Shown: piece after piece, positions 47,708 through 56,749 of the stretch
Layout: each line of letters opens with the position of its first letter
Position numbering within the stretch: position 1 is the stretch's first letter
Assembly (NCBI GenBank): GCA_018993265.1
Contig: JAGKSW010000152.1
Coordinates: forward strand, 1 to 64,000
Direction: 5' to 3'
Length of the DNA stretch: 64,000 nt
From: Nostoc sp. TH1S01
GTDB taxonomy: Bacteria > Cyanobacteriota > Cyanobacteriia > Cyanobacteriales > Nostocaceae
Made by a program: the position numbers and the translations under genes
The notes under the pieces: generated by a model
What the model saw: only the letters and a program-made list of their open reading frames with translations
Told to the model about the DNA's origin: nothing
Databases searched by the model: none

Positions 47708-48052
47708 CTAGCCGCCACTGAGTTTGGCTTTGTAACCTAATTTAGTAACAATCTCTAAAATTTTCTGCTTGTGTTCGCCTTGAATTTCAATGGTGTTATC
47801 TTTGACTGTCCCACCTGTACCGCATTGGGTTTTTAACTGCTTGACTAAATCTGCTAAAGTTTCGGGTTTGGTTTGAAACCCAGTAATCACCGTCACTGTT
47901 TTACCCTTGCGTCCAGTGCGTGTGGCTTGGATTCTCAAGTTTTGTTGTTGCGGGGGGAGTTCCTGAATTGGTCGTTCGGTGGCGGCGGAGTTATCGTTAC
48001 CGAATTCTTGATAGACAATCTTTTTATCAGAGTTGGATTTGGAAGCAGACAT
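47708..48052 (-). CDS. SUI1/eIF1-like translation factor (YciH type)
   Basis: This 114-aa protein has a SUI1 core (LRIQATRTGRKGKTVTVITGFQTKPETLADLVKQLKTQCGTGGTVKDNTIEIQGEHKQKILEIVTKLGY) after a flexible N-terminal tail of about 35 residues. Bacterial SUI1 proteins bind the 30S subunit and can influence start-site fidelity; they are non-essential. It is a single gene, divergent from trpB. Confidence 0.93.
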   Translation of the reverse strand: MSASKSNSDKKIVYQEFGNDNSAATERPIQELPPQQQNLRIQATRTGRKGKTVTVITGFQTKPETLADLVKQLKTQCGTGGTVKDNTIEIQGEHKQKILEIVTKLGYKAKLSGG

Positions 48053-48250
48053 ACAAAATTGCGGTAGTGATCAGTTCTACTACATCCATTATGGTGTCAG
48101 GTAAGGCGAGTTTAACAGTGGTTTGCAATTTACCTTTTTCAACGCAAAGGTACGCGGAGGTATTTTTAGAGAGATTGTTGAGGAGTTACGAATTACTGTT
48201 CTAGACTCTTTATAATTAATGAAGTCTTTACTTGTCATCAAGATAATTCC

Positions 48251-49486
48251 GTGACTACTACTCCCCTTTCTCCAAATTCTTCCACAACTGCTCAGGTTCC
48301 CGATACACAAGGACGCTTTGGACGCTTTGGCGGTAAGTACGTCCCGGAAACGCTGATGCCTGCTTTAGCTGAACTAGAAACAGCTTATCAGCAATATCGT
48401 CATGACCCAGAGTTTCAAGCAGAACTCCAACAACTGCTGCGGGATTATGTGGGACGCGCTACACCCTTGTATTTTGCTGAACGTTTGACTGCTCATTATG
48501 CCCAACCCGATGGCACAGGGCCGCAGATTTATTTGAAGCGGGAAGATTTAAATCACACTGGCGCACACAAAATTAATAATGCTTTGGGTCAGGTATTGTT
48601 AGCCAAGCGCATGGGTAAGCAGCGAATTATTGCCGAAACTGGCGCTGGACAGCATGGCGTTGCAACAGCCACAGTTTGCGCCCGATTTGGCTTAGAATGT
48701 GTGATTTACATGGGTGTTCACGATATGGAACGCCAAGCATTGAATGTGTTTAGAATGCGGTTGATGGGAGCAGAAGTCCGTCCAGTAGAGGCGGGTACAG
48801 GTACTCTCAAGGATGCGACTTCGGAAGCAATTCGAGATTGGGTGACGAATGTTGAAACAACTCACTACATTCTTGGTTCTGTAGCCGGGCCACATCCTTA
48901 CCCAATGATGGTGCGCGATTTTCACGCGGTGATTGGACAAGAAACTCGCGCCCAAGCTTTAGAAAAGTGGGGCGGTTTACCTGATATTCTCTTGGCTTGT
49001 GTGGGTGGTGGTTCCAATGCAATGGGGCTGTTTTATGAGTTTGTCAATGAGCCATCTGTGCGGTTAATTGGGATAGAAGCTGCTGGCGAAGGTGTGAATA
49101 CAGAAAAACACGCCGCTACCTTGACAAAAGGAAGAGTTGGTGTACTGCACGGAGCGATGAGCTATCTATTGCAAGATGAAGATGGACAAGTCACCGAGGC
49201 GCACTCAATTAGTGCGGGGTTAGATTATCCTGGTGTAGGGCCAGAACACAGTTATTTAAAAGATACGAATCGGGCAGAATATTACAGTGTGACAGATGCA
49301 GAAGCTTTGGCAGCATTCCAAAAGCTTTCTCGCTTAGAAGGGATTATCCCAGCTTTGGAAACCTCCCATGCGATCGCCTATCTCGAAAACCTCTGTCCCC
49401 AACTCAGCGGTAGTCCCAAAATTATCATTAACTGTTCTGGACGCGGTGACAAAGATGTCCAAACCGTCGCTAAATTTTTAACTTAA
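48251..49486 (+). CDS. trpB: Tryptophan synthase beta chain
   Basis: This PLP enzyme makes Trp from indole and Ser as the alpha2-beta2 complex. The 411-aa protein has [16 protein letters not shown], the PLP lysine segment [20 protein letters not shown], the [10 protein letters not shown] turn, and the phosphate-binding [10 protein letters not shown]. It starts with GTG 48251. trpA is not adjacent, as usual in cyanobacteria. A strong hairpin follows. Confidence 0.96.
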   Translation: MTTTPLSPNSSTTAQVPDTQGRFGRFGGKYVPETLMPALAELETAYQQYRHDPEFQAELQQLLRDYVGRATPLYFAERLTAHYAQPDGTGPQIYLKREDLNHTGAHKINNALGQVLLAKRMGKQRIIAETGAGQHGVATATVCARFGLECVIYMGVHDMERQALNVFRMRLMGAEVRPVEAGTGTLKDATSEAIRDWVTNVETTHYILGSVAGPHPYPMMVRDFHAVIGQETRAQALEKWGGLPDILLACVGGGSNAMGLFYEFVNEPSVRLIGIEAAGEGVNTEKHAATLTKGRVGVLHGAMSYLLQDEDGQVTEAHSISAGLDYPGVGPEHSYLKDTNRAEYYSVTDAEALAAFQKLSRLEGIIPALETSHAIAYLENLCPQLSGSPKIIINCSGRGDKDVQTVAKFLT

Positions 49487-49544
49487 CAATAAACTCTGTC
49501 GGCATCACACCTTTGACGAGGTGAAACTTTTGTAATACTGAGTG

Positions 49545-49584
49545 TAGGGGAGCCATTGCTTTAGGTGGCTTCCCTACTAATTTT
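49545..49584 (+). terminator. trpB terminator
   Basis: TAGGGGAGCCA and TGGCTTCCCTA pair over 11 bp (one G-T), followed by CTAATTTTT. Confidence 0.85.
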
Positions 49585-49600
49585 TATGCGGCAAAATATT

Positions 49601-49876
49601 ATGAAAGTTAATGAATTAAAACAACTCTACGAAATTGATGATTCTCAATGGCTAGAAGAAACAGTCAAGCTCATTAAAAATCATCAACTTCAAGAACTAG
49701 ATTTAGAAAATTTAGTTGAGGAATTAGAAGATTTGGGCAGAGAAAGGAAAAATGCTGTAGCCAGTCTTTTAGAGCAAATTATCCGTCATTTATTATTATT
49801 GCAATATTGGACAAGCGAATCTGAGTATAATTCCATTCACTGGCAAGAACAAACAAGTCGAAAATTTGCTGTATGA
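49601..49876 (+). pseudogene. DUF29 family protein, truncated by mobile element copy C
   Basis: The N-terminal 80 residues (MKVNELKQLYEIDDSQWLEETVKLIKNHQ, then DLENLVEELEDLGRERKNAVASLLEQIIRHLLLLQYWT) match DUF29, a cyanobacterial family of about 150 aa. At HWQEQ the frame runs into the palindromic element and stops ten codons later, so about half the domain is missing. Longer in-frame starts at 49565 and 49586 overlap the trpB terminator and are unlikely. Confidence 0.75.
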
Positions 49877-50048
49877 AACCGCATCCCGCCTTGAACTAAA
49901 GTTCCAGGCTCATAGCCAAAGTCCACTTAAGTGGACTGAAATAAACTTCTGGTTGAGTCCTCTTGAGAGGACTTGCGCTATGAGACTCGGAATTGATTCC
50001 GAGGCGGGATAGATGCACTCAACCAGGATTGATGTGTACACAGTAGCT
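49848..50048. mobile_element. Palindromic element, copy C, left end degenerate
   Basis: From AAATTTGCTGTATGAAACCGC onward it matches copy A closely, and it ends GTGTACACAGTAGC. The first 15 bases of the left terminal repeat are not recognisable. TGGCAAG flanks both sides (49841-49847 and 50049-50055), consistent with a target duplication. The remaining spacer to 50302 holds no gene. Confidence 0.68.
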
Positions 50049-50302
50049 TGGCAAGGGGTGGGGTATCTGTTGCAAACATTATTTGAATTGGTATGACTTC
50101 TGATTCGTGACTTCTTATTATTTCTCTGCCCAGAGAATGATGATGGGTGGAAATTTATGAATATGTAAGTTGGCTGGCAATTTTTCAAGGTAGAGCAGCA
50201 TAAATCCTCAGATGCTGGCTCATAGCCTATTTGTTCAATTTACATGAGTCCGTTACATTATCTGGAAGTGTTTTCTTTCAGTGTGTTTAGGGCTACCTAT
50301 TA

Positions 50303-50842
50303 ATGATTCAGAATAAAATCTACAGTGCTGGTGTGGCGACTCTAGCCTTAATTGGAGGCGTAACCGCTTTTTCTACACCAGTTCAAACTGCTACCTTGCA
50401 ACAACCTAAAATGTCAGACCACAGCATCCAACTGGCACAATCAACTGTAAATACTGCGGCGTTAGAGGCTGCCGTTTTCACTCAAATCAATCAATATCGA
50501 TCTTCTGTTGGTCTACCAGCATTAACACGTAACTCAACTATTGACAATCAAGCTAGGACTCATAGTCAAAATATGGCTCAGGGGCGAGTTGCATTTGGTC
50601 ATGATGGTTTTGGCGCAAGAATTCAAGCGATCGCAGTTACAATTCCCTACAGCGCAGCTGCTGAAAATGTGGCTTACAATCAGGGATATAGCGATCCTGC
50701 AACCCAGGCTGTGCAAGGTTGGCTCAGAAGTTCAGGACATTTGGCTAATATCAAAGGTAATTACAACCTCACAGGTGTTGGTGTGGCGGTAAATAGCAGA
50801 GGTGCGGTTTACTTCACCCAAATATTTATCCGCACGCGTTAG
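50303..50842 (+). CDS. Secreted CAP/SCP-domain protein
   Basis: This 179-aa protein has a signal peptide (AGVATLALIGGVTAFSTPVQTA) and then a CAP domain from about residue 52: AAVFTQINQYRSSVGLPAL, RTHSQNMAQGRVAFGHDGF (the His of the CAP pocket), ENVAYNQGYSDPATQAVQGWLRSSGHLANIKGNYNLTGVGVAV (second His). Bacterial CAP proteins are extracellular and their activity is unsettled. A close paralogue lies at 55060-55596, 4.2 kb away, with the Bell/NLR and TA genes between the pair. A GC-rich hairpin (GTGCGTTAC/GTAACGC, about 50879-50906) follows. Confidence 0.9.
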   Translation: MIQNKIYSAGVATLALIGGVTAFSTPVQTATLQQPKMSDHSIQLAQSTVNTAALEAAVFTQINQYRSSVGLPALTRNSTIDNQARTHSQNMAQGRVAFGHDGFGARIQAIAVTIPYSAAAENVAYNQGYSDPATQAVQGWLRSSGHLANIKGNYNLTGVGVAVNSRGAVYFTQIFIRTR

Positions 50843-50970
50843 GAAGATAATTCAGTTAAAACTTGCTTAAAACTTGGGGTGCGTTACTTTATTTGCGTAA
50901 CGCGCCCTATTTTCGCTGTATATTCCTTAGATACATCGAATCTCTCGTGCTGACTTATAAAGGATTAACG

Positions 50971-51363
50971 ATGGAACCTATTTCTATAATTATTACTGCT
51001 TTAGGTGCTGGTGCGATCGCTGCTACTAAAGAAACCGCCGGAACAGCCGTTAAAGATGCCTATCAGGGTTTAAAGGCTTTGATTAAGAAAAAATTTGCTG
51101 ATCAGGGTAAAGAAGATGATAGCAATATCGTAGATAAACATGAGAAAAAGTTAGATTCAGAAGCGTTTAAGGCATTGCTCAAAGAAGAGTTAACCAATTT
51201 AGGCGTTGATAAAGATGCGGAAGTTATTAAATTAGCGCAGGAGTTATTGAAACAGGAAAAGCCGGAAGAGTCCGCAGCAGGTAAGCATAACACAATATTT
51301 CAAGGAGAAGTGAAAGGCGCTCAGGTTGGAGATCGCAACACCCAAACAAATACCTTTAACTAA
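50971..51363 (+). CDS. Bell-type pore-forming effector with C-terminal amyloid-like motif
   Basis: This 130-aa protein starts MEPISIIITALGAGAIAAT, then KETAGTAVKDAYQGLKALIKKKF, the small-residue-rich N-terminal helix of Bell domains, bacterial counterparts of fungal HeLo-like membrane-disrupting effectors. Helical middle. Residues 109-123 are IFQGEVKGAQVGDRN, repeated almost exactly at the N-terminus of the next protein (20 bases downstream). The QVGDxN core resembles RHIM/BASS amyloid signalling motifs. The model is that the STAND protein nucleates the motif and templates the effector, which then damages the membrane. ATG 50971 has an upstream AGGA; longer in-frame starts lack similarity. 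Confidence 0.78.
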   Translation: MEPISIIITALGAGAIAATKETAGTAVKDAYQGLKALIKKKFADQGKEDDSNIVDKHEKKLDSEAFKALLKEELTNLGVDKDAEVIKLAQELLKQEKPEESAAGKHNTIFQGEVKGAQVGDRNTQTNTFN

Positions 51364-51383
51364 AAGTCACTGGAGTCTCTAAA

Positions 51384-53747
51384 ATGAACCATACAGAGTT
51401 TCAAGGAGAAGTTAAGGGCGCTCAGGTTGGCGATCACAACATTATCTACAACTATTTCTACTACAGAGAAGAGGTAAAACCCACATCTGTTGATGTTGCT
51501 GATGAAAATCTGCCTTGTCCTTATCGGGGGTTGTTTCATTTTGGCCCCAATGATGCGGATGTGTTCTTTGGGCGAGAAATTTTTATCGAAGAACTTTATA
51601 GTGCAACTAAAACCCAGAATTTTATTCCCGTGCTGGGTGCATCGGGAAGCGGTAAATCTTCGGTGGTGTTGGCGGGGTTAGTCCCCAAGTTGCAAACAGC
51701 CGGACATTGGCAGTTTACTCACTTTCGTCCTGGTGCTGATCCTTTCCATGCGCTGGCTGTAGCTTTAGTGCCACTTTATACGCCTAATTTAGATGCAACT
51801 GACCAAATTGCCCAAGCCCGCAAGTTAGCTGGCTACTTGCAAGATGGCTCTATGCTGATATCGGACGTTTTTGCTAAAATTCGGCAAAATCACCCTAATG
51901 AACGGGTGCTATTAATTGCTGACCAATTTGAAGAAATTTATACTCTCTGTCACCATCAGGAAACTCGCCATAAATTTCTTGACTGCTTATTAGCTAGTTT
52001 AGAAACTTCCACGTCTCTATCTGCATCCGCTACGGTGTGGGTAACGACAATGCGGGCAGATTTTTTGGGCAATGCTCTCTCCTATCGTCCCTTTGCGGAT
52101 GTTTTGCAAAATGCTGACTTAAAACTGGGGCCGATGAATCGGGAGGAATTAACCCAAGTCATTGAAAAACCAGCCGAAAAATTAGGAGTGACATTTGCAA
52201 GCGGACTGGTAGAACGCATTTTAGAGGATGTAGAAAACCAACCAGGAAATTTACCTTTGCTAGAGTTTGCTTTAACAGAGTTGTGGAACAAGCGCACAGG
52301 TAAACAATTAACTCACAATATCTATGAAGAAATTGGTCAAGTAGAAGGTGCATTAGCTCGTCATGCGGATGAGAAATATGGCAACTTGACAGAGGCGGAG
52401 AAAGAAAAAGTCCGGCGGATTTTTATTCAATTGGTGCGTCCGGGTGAGGGAACAGAAGATACCCGACGTGTGGCAATGAAAGCTGAATTGGGGGAGCAAA
52501 GCTGGGATTTGGTCAAACAATTAGCTGATGCTCGGTTGGTGGTGACAAGTCGCAATGCTACCAGTCAAGAAACAGTAGAAGTAGTCCATGAAGCTTTGAT
52601 TCGCAATTGGGGAGAATTGCGGGAATGGATGAATAAAGACCGCGTTTTTAGAGCTTGGCAAGAGCGACTGCGGGCAGCAAAGGGACAATGGGAAGCAACG
52701 CAGCGAGATTCTGGTTCATTGTTGCGGGGTGCGGCTTTGGCGGAAGCAGAAGAAAAACTCAAGGAACGCCCTGGAGACTTGATTGATGAGACAGAATTTA
52801 TTGAGGAGAGTATTCAAGAAAATAATCGCCTGAAACAAGTCGAAGTAGCCCGCAGGAAGCGCGAAATTAGAACCGCCTGGGGCATTGCGGCGGGTTCGTT
52901 GGTGGCGGTGGTAATTAGCGGTGGATTGGGTTTGACGGCATGGAATCAGAAAAACCAATCGGAACTGAATCAAGCTGAATCTCTTGCTCGATATTCCTTG
53001 TCTCTATTTAATGAAAATAAACAATTGGAAGCTTTTGTCCAAGCAATCAAGGCGGGAAAAATCCTGCCAAGCCAACACACCACTAACCTACAGGTATTCA
53101 ATGCTTTACAGACAGTTCGTTTTCAAGGAAGAGAGCGCAACCGCTTGGAAGGGCATAGTCTATTTGTCAATAGCGTGAGTATTAGCCCCGACGGCAAGAC
53201 ATTGGCTTCTGGCAGTGTGGACAACACAATCAAACTCTGGAATCTAGAGACAGGCAAGGAAATCCAAATCCGCACCCTGAACGGGCATAGTTACTCTGTC
53301 GATAGCGTGAGTATTAGCCCCGACGGCAAGACATTGGCTTCTGGCAGTTCGGACAATACAATCAAACTCTGGAATCTAGAGACAGGCAACCTAATCCGCA
53401 CCCTGAACGGGCATAGTGAAGATGTCAGTAGCGTGAGTATTAGCCCCGACGGCAAGACATTGGCTTCTGGCAGGGACAAGACAATCAAACTCTGGAATCT
53501 AGAGACAGGCAAGGAAATCCGCACCCTGAACGGGCATAGTAACTATGTCTATGACGTGAGTATTAGCCCCGACGGCAAGACATTGGCTTCTGGCAGTGGG
53601 GACAAGACAATCAAACTCTGGAATCTAGAGACAGGCAAGGCAATCCGCACCCTGAACGAGCATAGTGAAAGTGTCAGTAGCGTGAGTTTTAGCCCCGACG
53701 GCAAGATTTTGGCTTCTGGCAGTCTGGACAACACAATCAAACTCTAG
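51384..53747 (+). CDS. WD40 STAND ATPase with N-terminal amyloid-like motif; ends at premature TAG
   Basis: Residues 6-19 (FQGEVKGAQVGDHN) repeat the motif of the upstream effector. A STAND ATPase follows with Walker A GASGSGKSS (84-92) and Walker B VLLIADQFEEIY (about 175-186), a winged-helix-like region, and a membrane-like segment (IAAGSLVAVVISGGLGLTAW, about 500). Near-identical WD40 repeats start at about 585 ([29 protein letters not shown]). In the sixth copy the Trp codon TGG is TAG at 53745-53747, ending the protein at 787 aa. The frame stays open to 54008 with a normal family C-terminus, so the intact form would be about 874 aa. Confidence 0.88.
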   Translation: MNHTEFQGEVKGAQVGDHNIIYNYFYYREEVKPTSVDVADENLPCPYRGLFHFGPNDADVFFGREIFIEELYSATKTQNFIPVLGASGSGKSSVVLAGLVPKLQTAGHWQFTHFRPGADPFHALAVALVPLYTPNLDATDQIAQARKLAGYLQDGSMLISDVFAKIRQNHPNERVLLIADQFEEIYTLCHHQETRHKFLDCLLASLETSTSLSASATVWVTTMRADFLGNALSYRPFADVLQNADLKLGPMNREELTQVIEKPAEKLGVTFASGLVERILEDVENQPGNLPLLEFALTELWNKRTGKQLTHNIYEEIGQVEGALARHADEKYGNLTEAEKEKVRRIFIQLVRPGEGTEDTRRVAMKAELGEQSWDLVKQLADARLVVTSRNATSQETVEVVHEALIRNWGELREWMNKDRVFRAWQERLRAAKGQWEATQRDSGSLLRGAALAEAEEKLKERPGDLIDETEFIEESIQENNRLKQVEVARRKREIRTAWGIAAGSLVAVVISGGLGLTAWNQKNQSELNQAESLARYSLSLFNENKQLEAFVQAIKAGKILPSQHTTNLQVFNALQTVRFQGRERNRLEGHSLFVNSVSISPDGKTLASGSVDNTIKLWNLETGKEIQIRTLNGHSYSVDSVSISPDGKTLASGSSDNTIKLWNLETGNLIRTLNGHSEDVSSVSISPDGKTLASGRDKTIKLWNLETGKEIRTLNGHSNYVYDVSISPDGKTLASGSGDKTIKLWNLETGKAIRTLNEHSESVSSVSFSPDGKILASGSLDNTIKL

Positions 53748-54008
53748 AATCTAGAGACAGGCAAGGAAATCCAAATCCGCACCCTGAACGGGCATAGTGA
53801 ATTTGTCAATAGCGTGAGTATTAGCCGCGACGGCAAGACATTGGCTTCTGGCAGTTCGGACAAGACAATCAAACTCTGGAATCTTGCAGATTTGGAATTA
53901 GACTCTTTAATACAGAACAATTGTGATTGGGTACGCAATTATTTACAAAATAATATTAACGTCAGCGAGAGTGACAGGCACTTGTGCGATGGTATTGGTA
54001 AGAAGTAA
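53748..54008 (+). pseudogene. Orphaned C-terminal WD40 tail of the STAND protein
   Basis: In frame with the preceding gene after the [51 protein letters not shown], then [28 protein letters not shown] and TAA at 54006-54008. CDWVRNYL...[12 protein letters not shown] is the usual end of Nostoc WD40 STAND proteins, showing that only one base separates this allele from a full-length gene. Confidence 0.85.
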
Positions 54009-54163
54009 GGGTGTAATACCAAATCGCACCGCAATTCGCAATTCGCATTTTCGCACAACTTCAGAAGCGATCGCACAAAAGCAGATTTTCCCAATATGCG
54101 ATCGCACAAAATCTGCGCCATGATTAATAAAATATAGGGCAAATTTAAATAGGAGAAGACCAG

Positions 54164-54421
54164 ATGCAATCGGCGTTACGAATTGAAACTCAAGTTTTAC
54201 CAGGAAACAAAATTGAAATTAATTTGCCTAATGATACTGCTTTAACCTCAGTAGGAGAAACCGTTGAGGTGATTGTCTTGTTACCAGAACAGAAACCTGC
54301 ACTAAAAAGCCAATCCATTCTAACATTGCTTGAAGAAATTCATAGACAACGCCCTGTCGGAAGAAGTGTAGAGGAAATCAATCGAGATATACAGGTAGAG
54401 AAAGAGGCATGGGACAACTAA
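54164..54421 (+). CDS. Antitoxin of a VapBC-like pair
   Basis: This 85-aa protein has an N-terminal beta-rich part (ALRIETQVLPGNKIEINLPNDTALTSVGETVEVIVLLPE) like SpoVT/AbrB-type or related antitoxins of cyanobacteria. The C-terminal helix SILTLLEEIHRQRPVGRSVEEINRDIQVEKEAW is typical of antitoxins that wrap a PIN toxin. AGGAGAAGACC precedes the ATG. It overlaps the PIN gene by 13 bases. Confidence 0.82.
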   Translation: MQSALRIETQVLPGNKIEINLPNDTALTSVGETVEVIVLLPEQKPALKSQSILTLLEEIHRQRPVGRSVEEINRDIQVEKEAWDN

Positions 54422-54855
54422 CTTTTTCCAATGCTGACCGTATATACATTGATACAGTAACGATTATTTACGCCGTTGAACAGAACCCAACTTATGGAAT
54501 GTTGCTGAATCCTCTATGGAATAACCTTCAGACAGGAAACCTGGAAGTTTTTACCAGTGAACTGACTTTGATGGAAACCCTAGTCGTACCAATGAGAAAT
54601 TCAGATACGTTTCTGATTAATGCCTACGAGCGATTATTGCAATCACCCCAAATACAATTAGTTCCCATTAGTCAAGCCATCTTGAAGGAAGCAGCAAGAC
54701 TACGTGCTATTACACCTTCATTGAGAACACCCGATGCCATTCATCTTGCAACGGCTACAGCATTAGGCTGTACCCAGTTTCTCACCAATGACCGACAACT
54801 AAGAACAGTGTCAAACTTATTCATCGTGATTTTAGATGAAGTGCTGGCATTATGA
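54409..54855 (+). CDS. PIN-domain toxin (VapC-like)
   Basis: This 148-aa PIN RNase has acidic residues in the expected order: Asp in DRIYIDTVTIIYAVE, Glu in SELTLMETLV, Asp in TPDAIHLATATALGC and Asp in FLTNDRQL. It should cleave tRNA or rRNA when freed from the antitoxin encoded just upstream. The pair sits between the broken STAND gene and a CAP gene. Confidence 0.9.
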   Translation: MGQLTFSNADRIYIDTVTIIYAVEQNPTYGMLLNPLWNNLQTGNLEVFTSELTLMETLVVPMRNSDTFLINAYERLLQSPQIQLVPISQAILKEAARLRAITPSLRTPDAIHLATATALGCTQFLTNDRQLRTVSNLFIVILDEVLAL

Positions 54856-55059
54856 GCGATCGCACCATCAACTATTCTGCTGCTACAAATACCACACCTT
54901 CATACAATAGTGCGATCTATACCCTCTTCCCTAGCCTCTAGCCCCTAATCCCTAACCCCTCCTTCCCAAATTGAGCAATTTTTAATAATATCCTGTTACA
55001 GATTCGAGAAAGTCGAAGGTAGAGTATAGGTCTTAATCATCTATATTCTGTAACTCTTC

Positions 55060-55596
55060 ATGTTTCGACAACCTGCTTTTGGCATCGCTTTAAGTACGCT
55101 TGTCCTTGCTAGTGGATTTGTCACTACTCCAATACCAAGCCACTCATCTACCAACAAAACAACTCAACCAATTGCTGCAAGTCAACTAGCTTCGTCAACT
55201 ACTACCTTTAACACCACTGCATTAGAAAAATCAGTTTTTGAACAAATCAACCGCTACCGAGTTTCTAAAAAACTGCCAAAATTAACTTTAAATGCCAATA
55301 TCTCTCGACAAGCCAGGATTCACAGTCAAAATATGGCTAAGGGGAAAGTTCCCTTCAGTCATAACGGATTTGAAAAGCGTGTTATAGCTACTTCGATTCG
55401 CTTTAATAGTGCAGGCGAAAATGTTGCAGTCAACCAAGGATATAGTAATCCTGCTAGTCAAGCTGTGATTGGTTGGTTAGAAAGTCCGGGACATTTGAAG
55501 AATATCAAAGGTAATTACAACCTGACTGGGGTTGGTGTAGCGACTAATCAGCAAGGTGAAGTCTACTTAACGCAAATTTTCCTGTTGAGTAGATAA
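55060..55596 (+). CDS. Secreted CAP/SCP-domain protein (paralogue)
   Basis: This 178-aa protein has a signal peptide (FGIALSTLVLASGFVTTPIPSHS) then the CAP domain EKSVFEQINRYRVSKKLPKLTLNANISRQARIHSQNMAKGKVPFSHNGF and AGENVAVNQGYSNPASQAVIGWLESPGHLKNIKGNYNLTGVGVAT. It is similar throughout to the 50303-50842 protein, so they derive from a duplication. It is a separate gene, with STRR repeats (54925-54960) upstream. Confidence 0.9.
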   Translation: MFRQPAFGIALSTLVLASGFVTTPIPSHSSTNKTTQPIAASQLASSTTTFNTTALEKSVFEQINRYRVSKKLPKLTLNANISRQARIHSQNMAKGKVPFSHNGFEKRVIATSIRFNSAGENVAVNQGYSNPASQAVIGWLESPGHLKNIKGNYNLTGVGVATNQQGEVYLTQIFLLSR

Positions 55597-55671
55597 AGTG
55601 ATTTGCTGAAAACATGTAGTGTCTAAGGGTATTCTTTTGTGGAAGACACTGCATTTATTATTGAGTAATTC

Positions 55672-56301
55672 ATGACATTACCAGATTTTCAGGTTTGCGA
55701 TCGCGACATTAATGACTCTACCCTCAGTGAGTACTTAAAAGCCGAAGCGATCGCTGTTGATACGGAAACTATGGGATTATTACCACAGCGCGATCGCTTG
55801 TGTCTTGTGCAACTGTGCAACTCGGAAGGTAAAGTCACAGCCATCCGCATCGCTAGAGGACAAACGGAATCTCCCAATTTAAAACAACTTCTCGAAGCCA
55901 AGAATGTACTGAAGATATTTCACTTTGCGCGTTTTGATGTTGCTACTTTACGCCACAACTTAGGAATTTACGTCCAGCCTGTTTTTTGTACCAAAATTGC
56001 CAGTAAGTTAGCCCGTACTTATACCAACCGTCACGGACTCAAAGATGTAGTACAAGAGTTAGAACAAGTAGAACTTGATAAAAGCGCCCAAAGTTCTGAT
56101 TGGGGTAATGCTGCTAATTTAACTGAAGCGCAACTAAGTTATGCTGCCAATGATGTGCGTTATTTAATTAGTGTCCAGCACAAGCTGAGTGAAATGCTCA
56201 AACGAGAAGAACGTTGGCAACTCGCACAAGAATGCTTTCAAGTATTACCAACAATCGTTGCATTAGATTTATTACAGTTCAAAGATTTATTTGAACATTA
56301 G
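55672..56301 (+). CDS. RNase D-type 3'-5' exonuclease
   Basis: This 209-aa DEDD exonuclease has AIAVDTETMGL (DE of Exo I), the Exo II segment HFARFDVATLRHNLG, and Exo III YAANDVRYLISVQHKL with the catalytic Tyr and Asp. It lacks HRDC domains and is shorter than E. coli RNase D, as in other cyanobacteria. It trims tRNA or other small RNA 3' ends. Single gene. Confidence 0.92.
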   Translation: MTLPDFQVCDRDINDSTLSEYLKAEAIAVDTETMGLLPQRDRLCLVQLCNSEGKVTAIRIARGQTESPNLKQLLEAKNVLKIFHFARFDVATLRHNLGIYVQPVFCTKIASKLARTYTNRHGLKDVVQELEQVELDKSAQSSDWGNAANLTEAQLSYAANDVRYLISVQHKLSEMLKREERWQLAQECFQVLPTIVALDLLQFKDLFEH

Positions 56302-56331
56302 TCGAAAATCAAAGAGTCAACAGTCAATTGA

Positions 56332-56637
56332 CTATTGACTCTTTAAGTGAAGTACCAACACTTCCGCAAGCGGTAAGTGTTGGCTTCCTGTCTCATTTGC
56401 CACTGCTCTGTTAGGAACATTGTGAAAACAATGTGCGTTACCAAAAACGCTCCGAGTCTGACGTAGCATCTCTGGGGTTTCCCCCTTTATCTGGTTAAAG
56501 CCAGAACCCAGGCAGCCGCCCTGCTTCCCAAGGCAGTTAATTGTAATCCGAGAATTTACATGGAGCGGAGCCGGAGACGCTCCGCCTCCGGTGTGCATTC
56601 GCGTCCCAGCGGCAAATTCCCTTCCCCAATTGCTCAC
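56332..56637 (-). pseudogene. Possible debris of an IS605-type tnpB 3' end
   Basis: The minus strand of 56340-56640 has tail-like segments (PLGRECTPEAERLRLRSM in one frame, NRAVANETGS in another) and a terminal hairpin ACACTTACCGC/GCGGAAGTGT. They resemble the 3' end and right terminus of cyanobacterial TnpB elements as I remember them. No zinc-finger or RuvC motif remains, so the call is weak. Confidence 0.3.
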
Positions 56638-56725
56638 GCTAGTTGCCTACGCAAGCGTCGTACCGCTACTTCGTGTTGTTTACAGCCGTGTGGGTGGGTC
56701 AATGACCATTTATATATTATCATAG

Positions 56726-56748
56726 ATGTATCCATAGTAGTGATACAT
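56726..56748. promoter_or_regulatory. Inverted repeat operator before the RHH gene
   Basis: ATGTATC-(9 nt)-GATACAT is a perfect 7-bp inverted repeat ending 1 base before the RHH start codon. Ribbon-helix-helix repressors usually bind such sites in their own promoter. Confidence 0.55.
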
Positions 56749-56749
56749 T

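Noticed and set aside
53291-53938. Minus-strand Leu/Pro-rich frames opposite the WD40 array
   Set aside because: They are shadows of the WD40 repeats.
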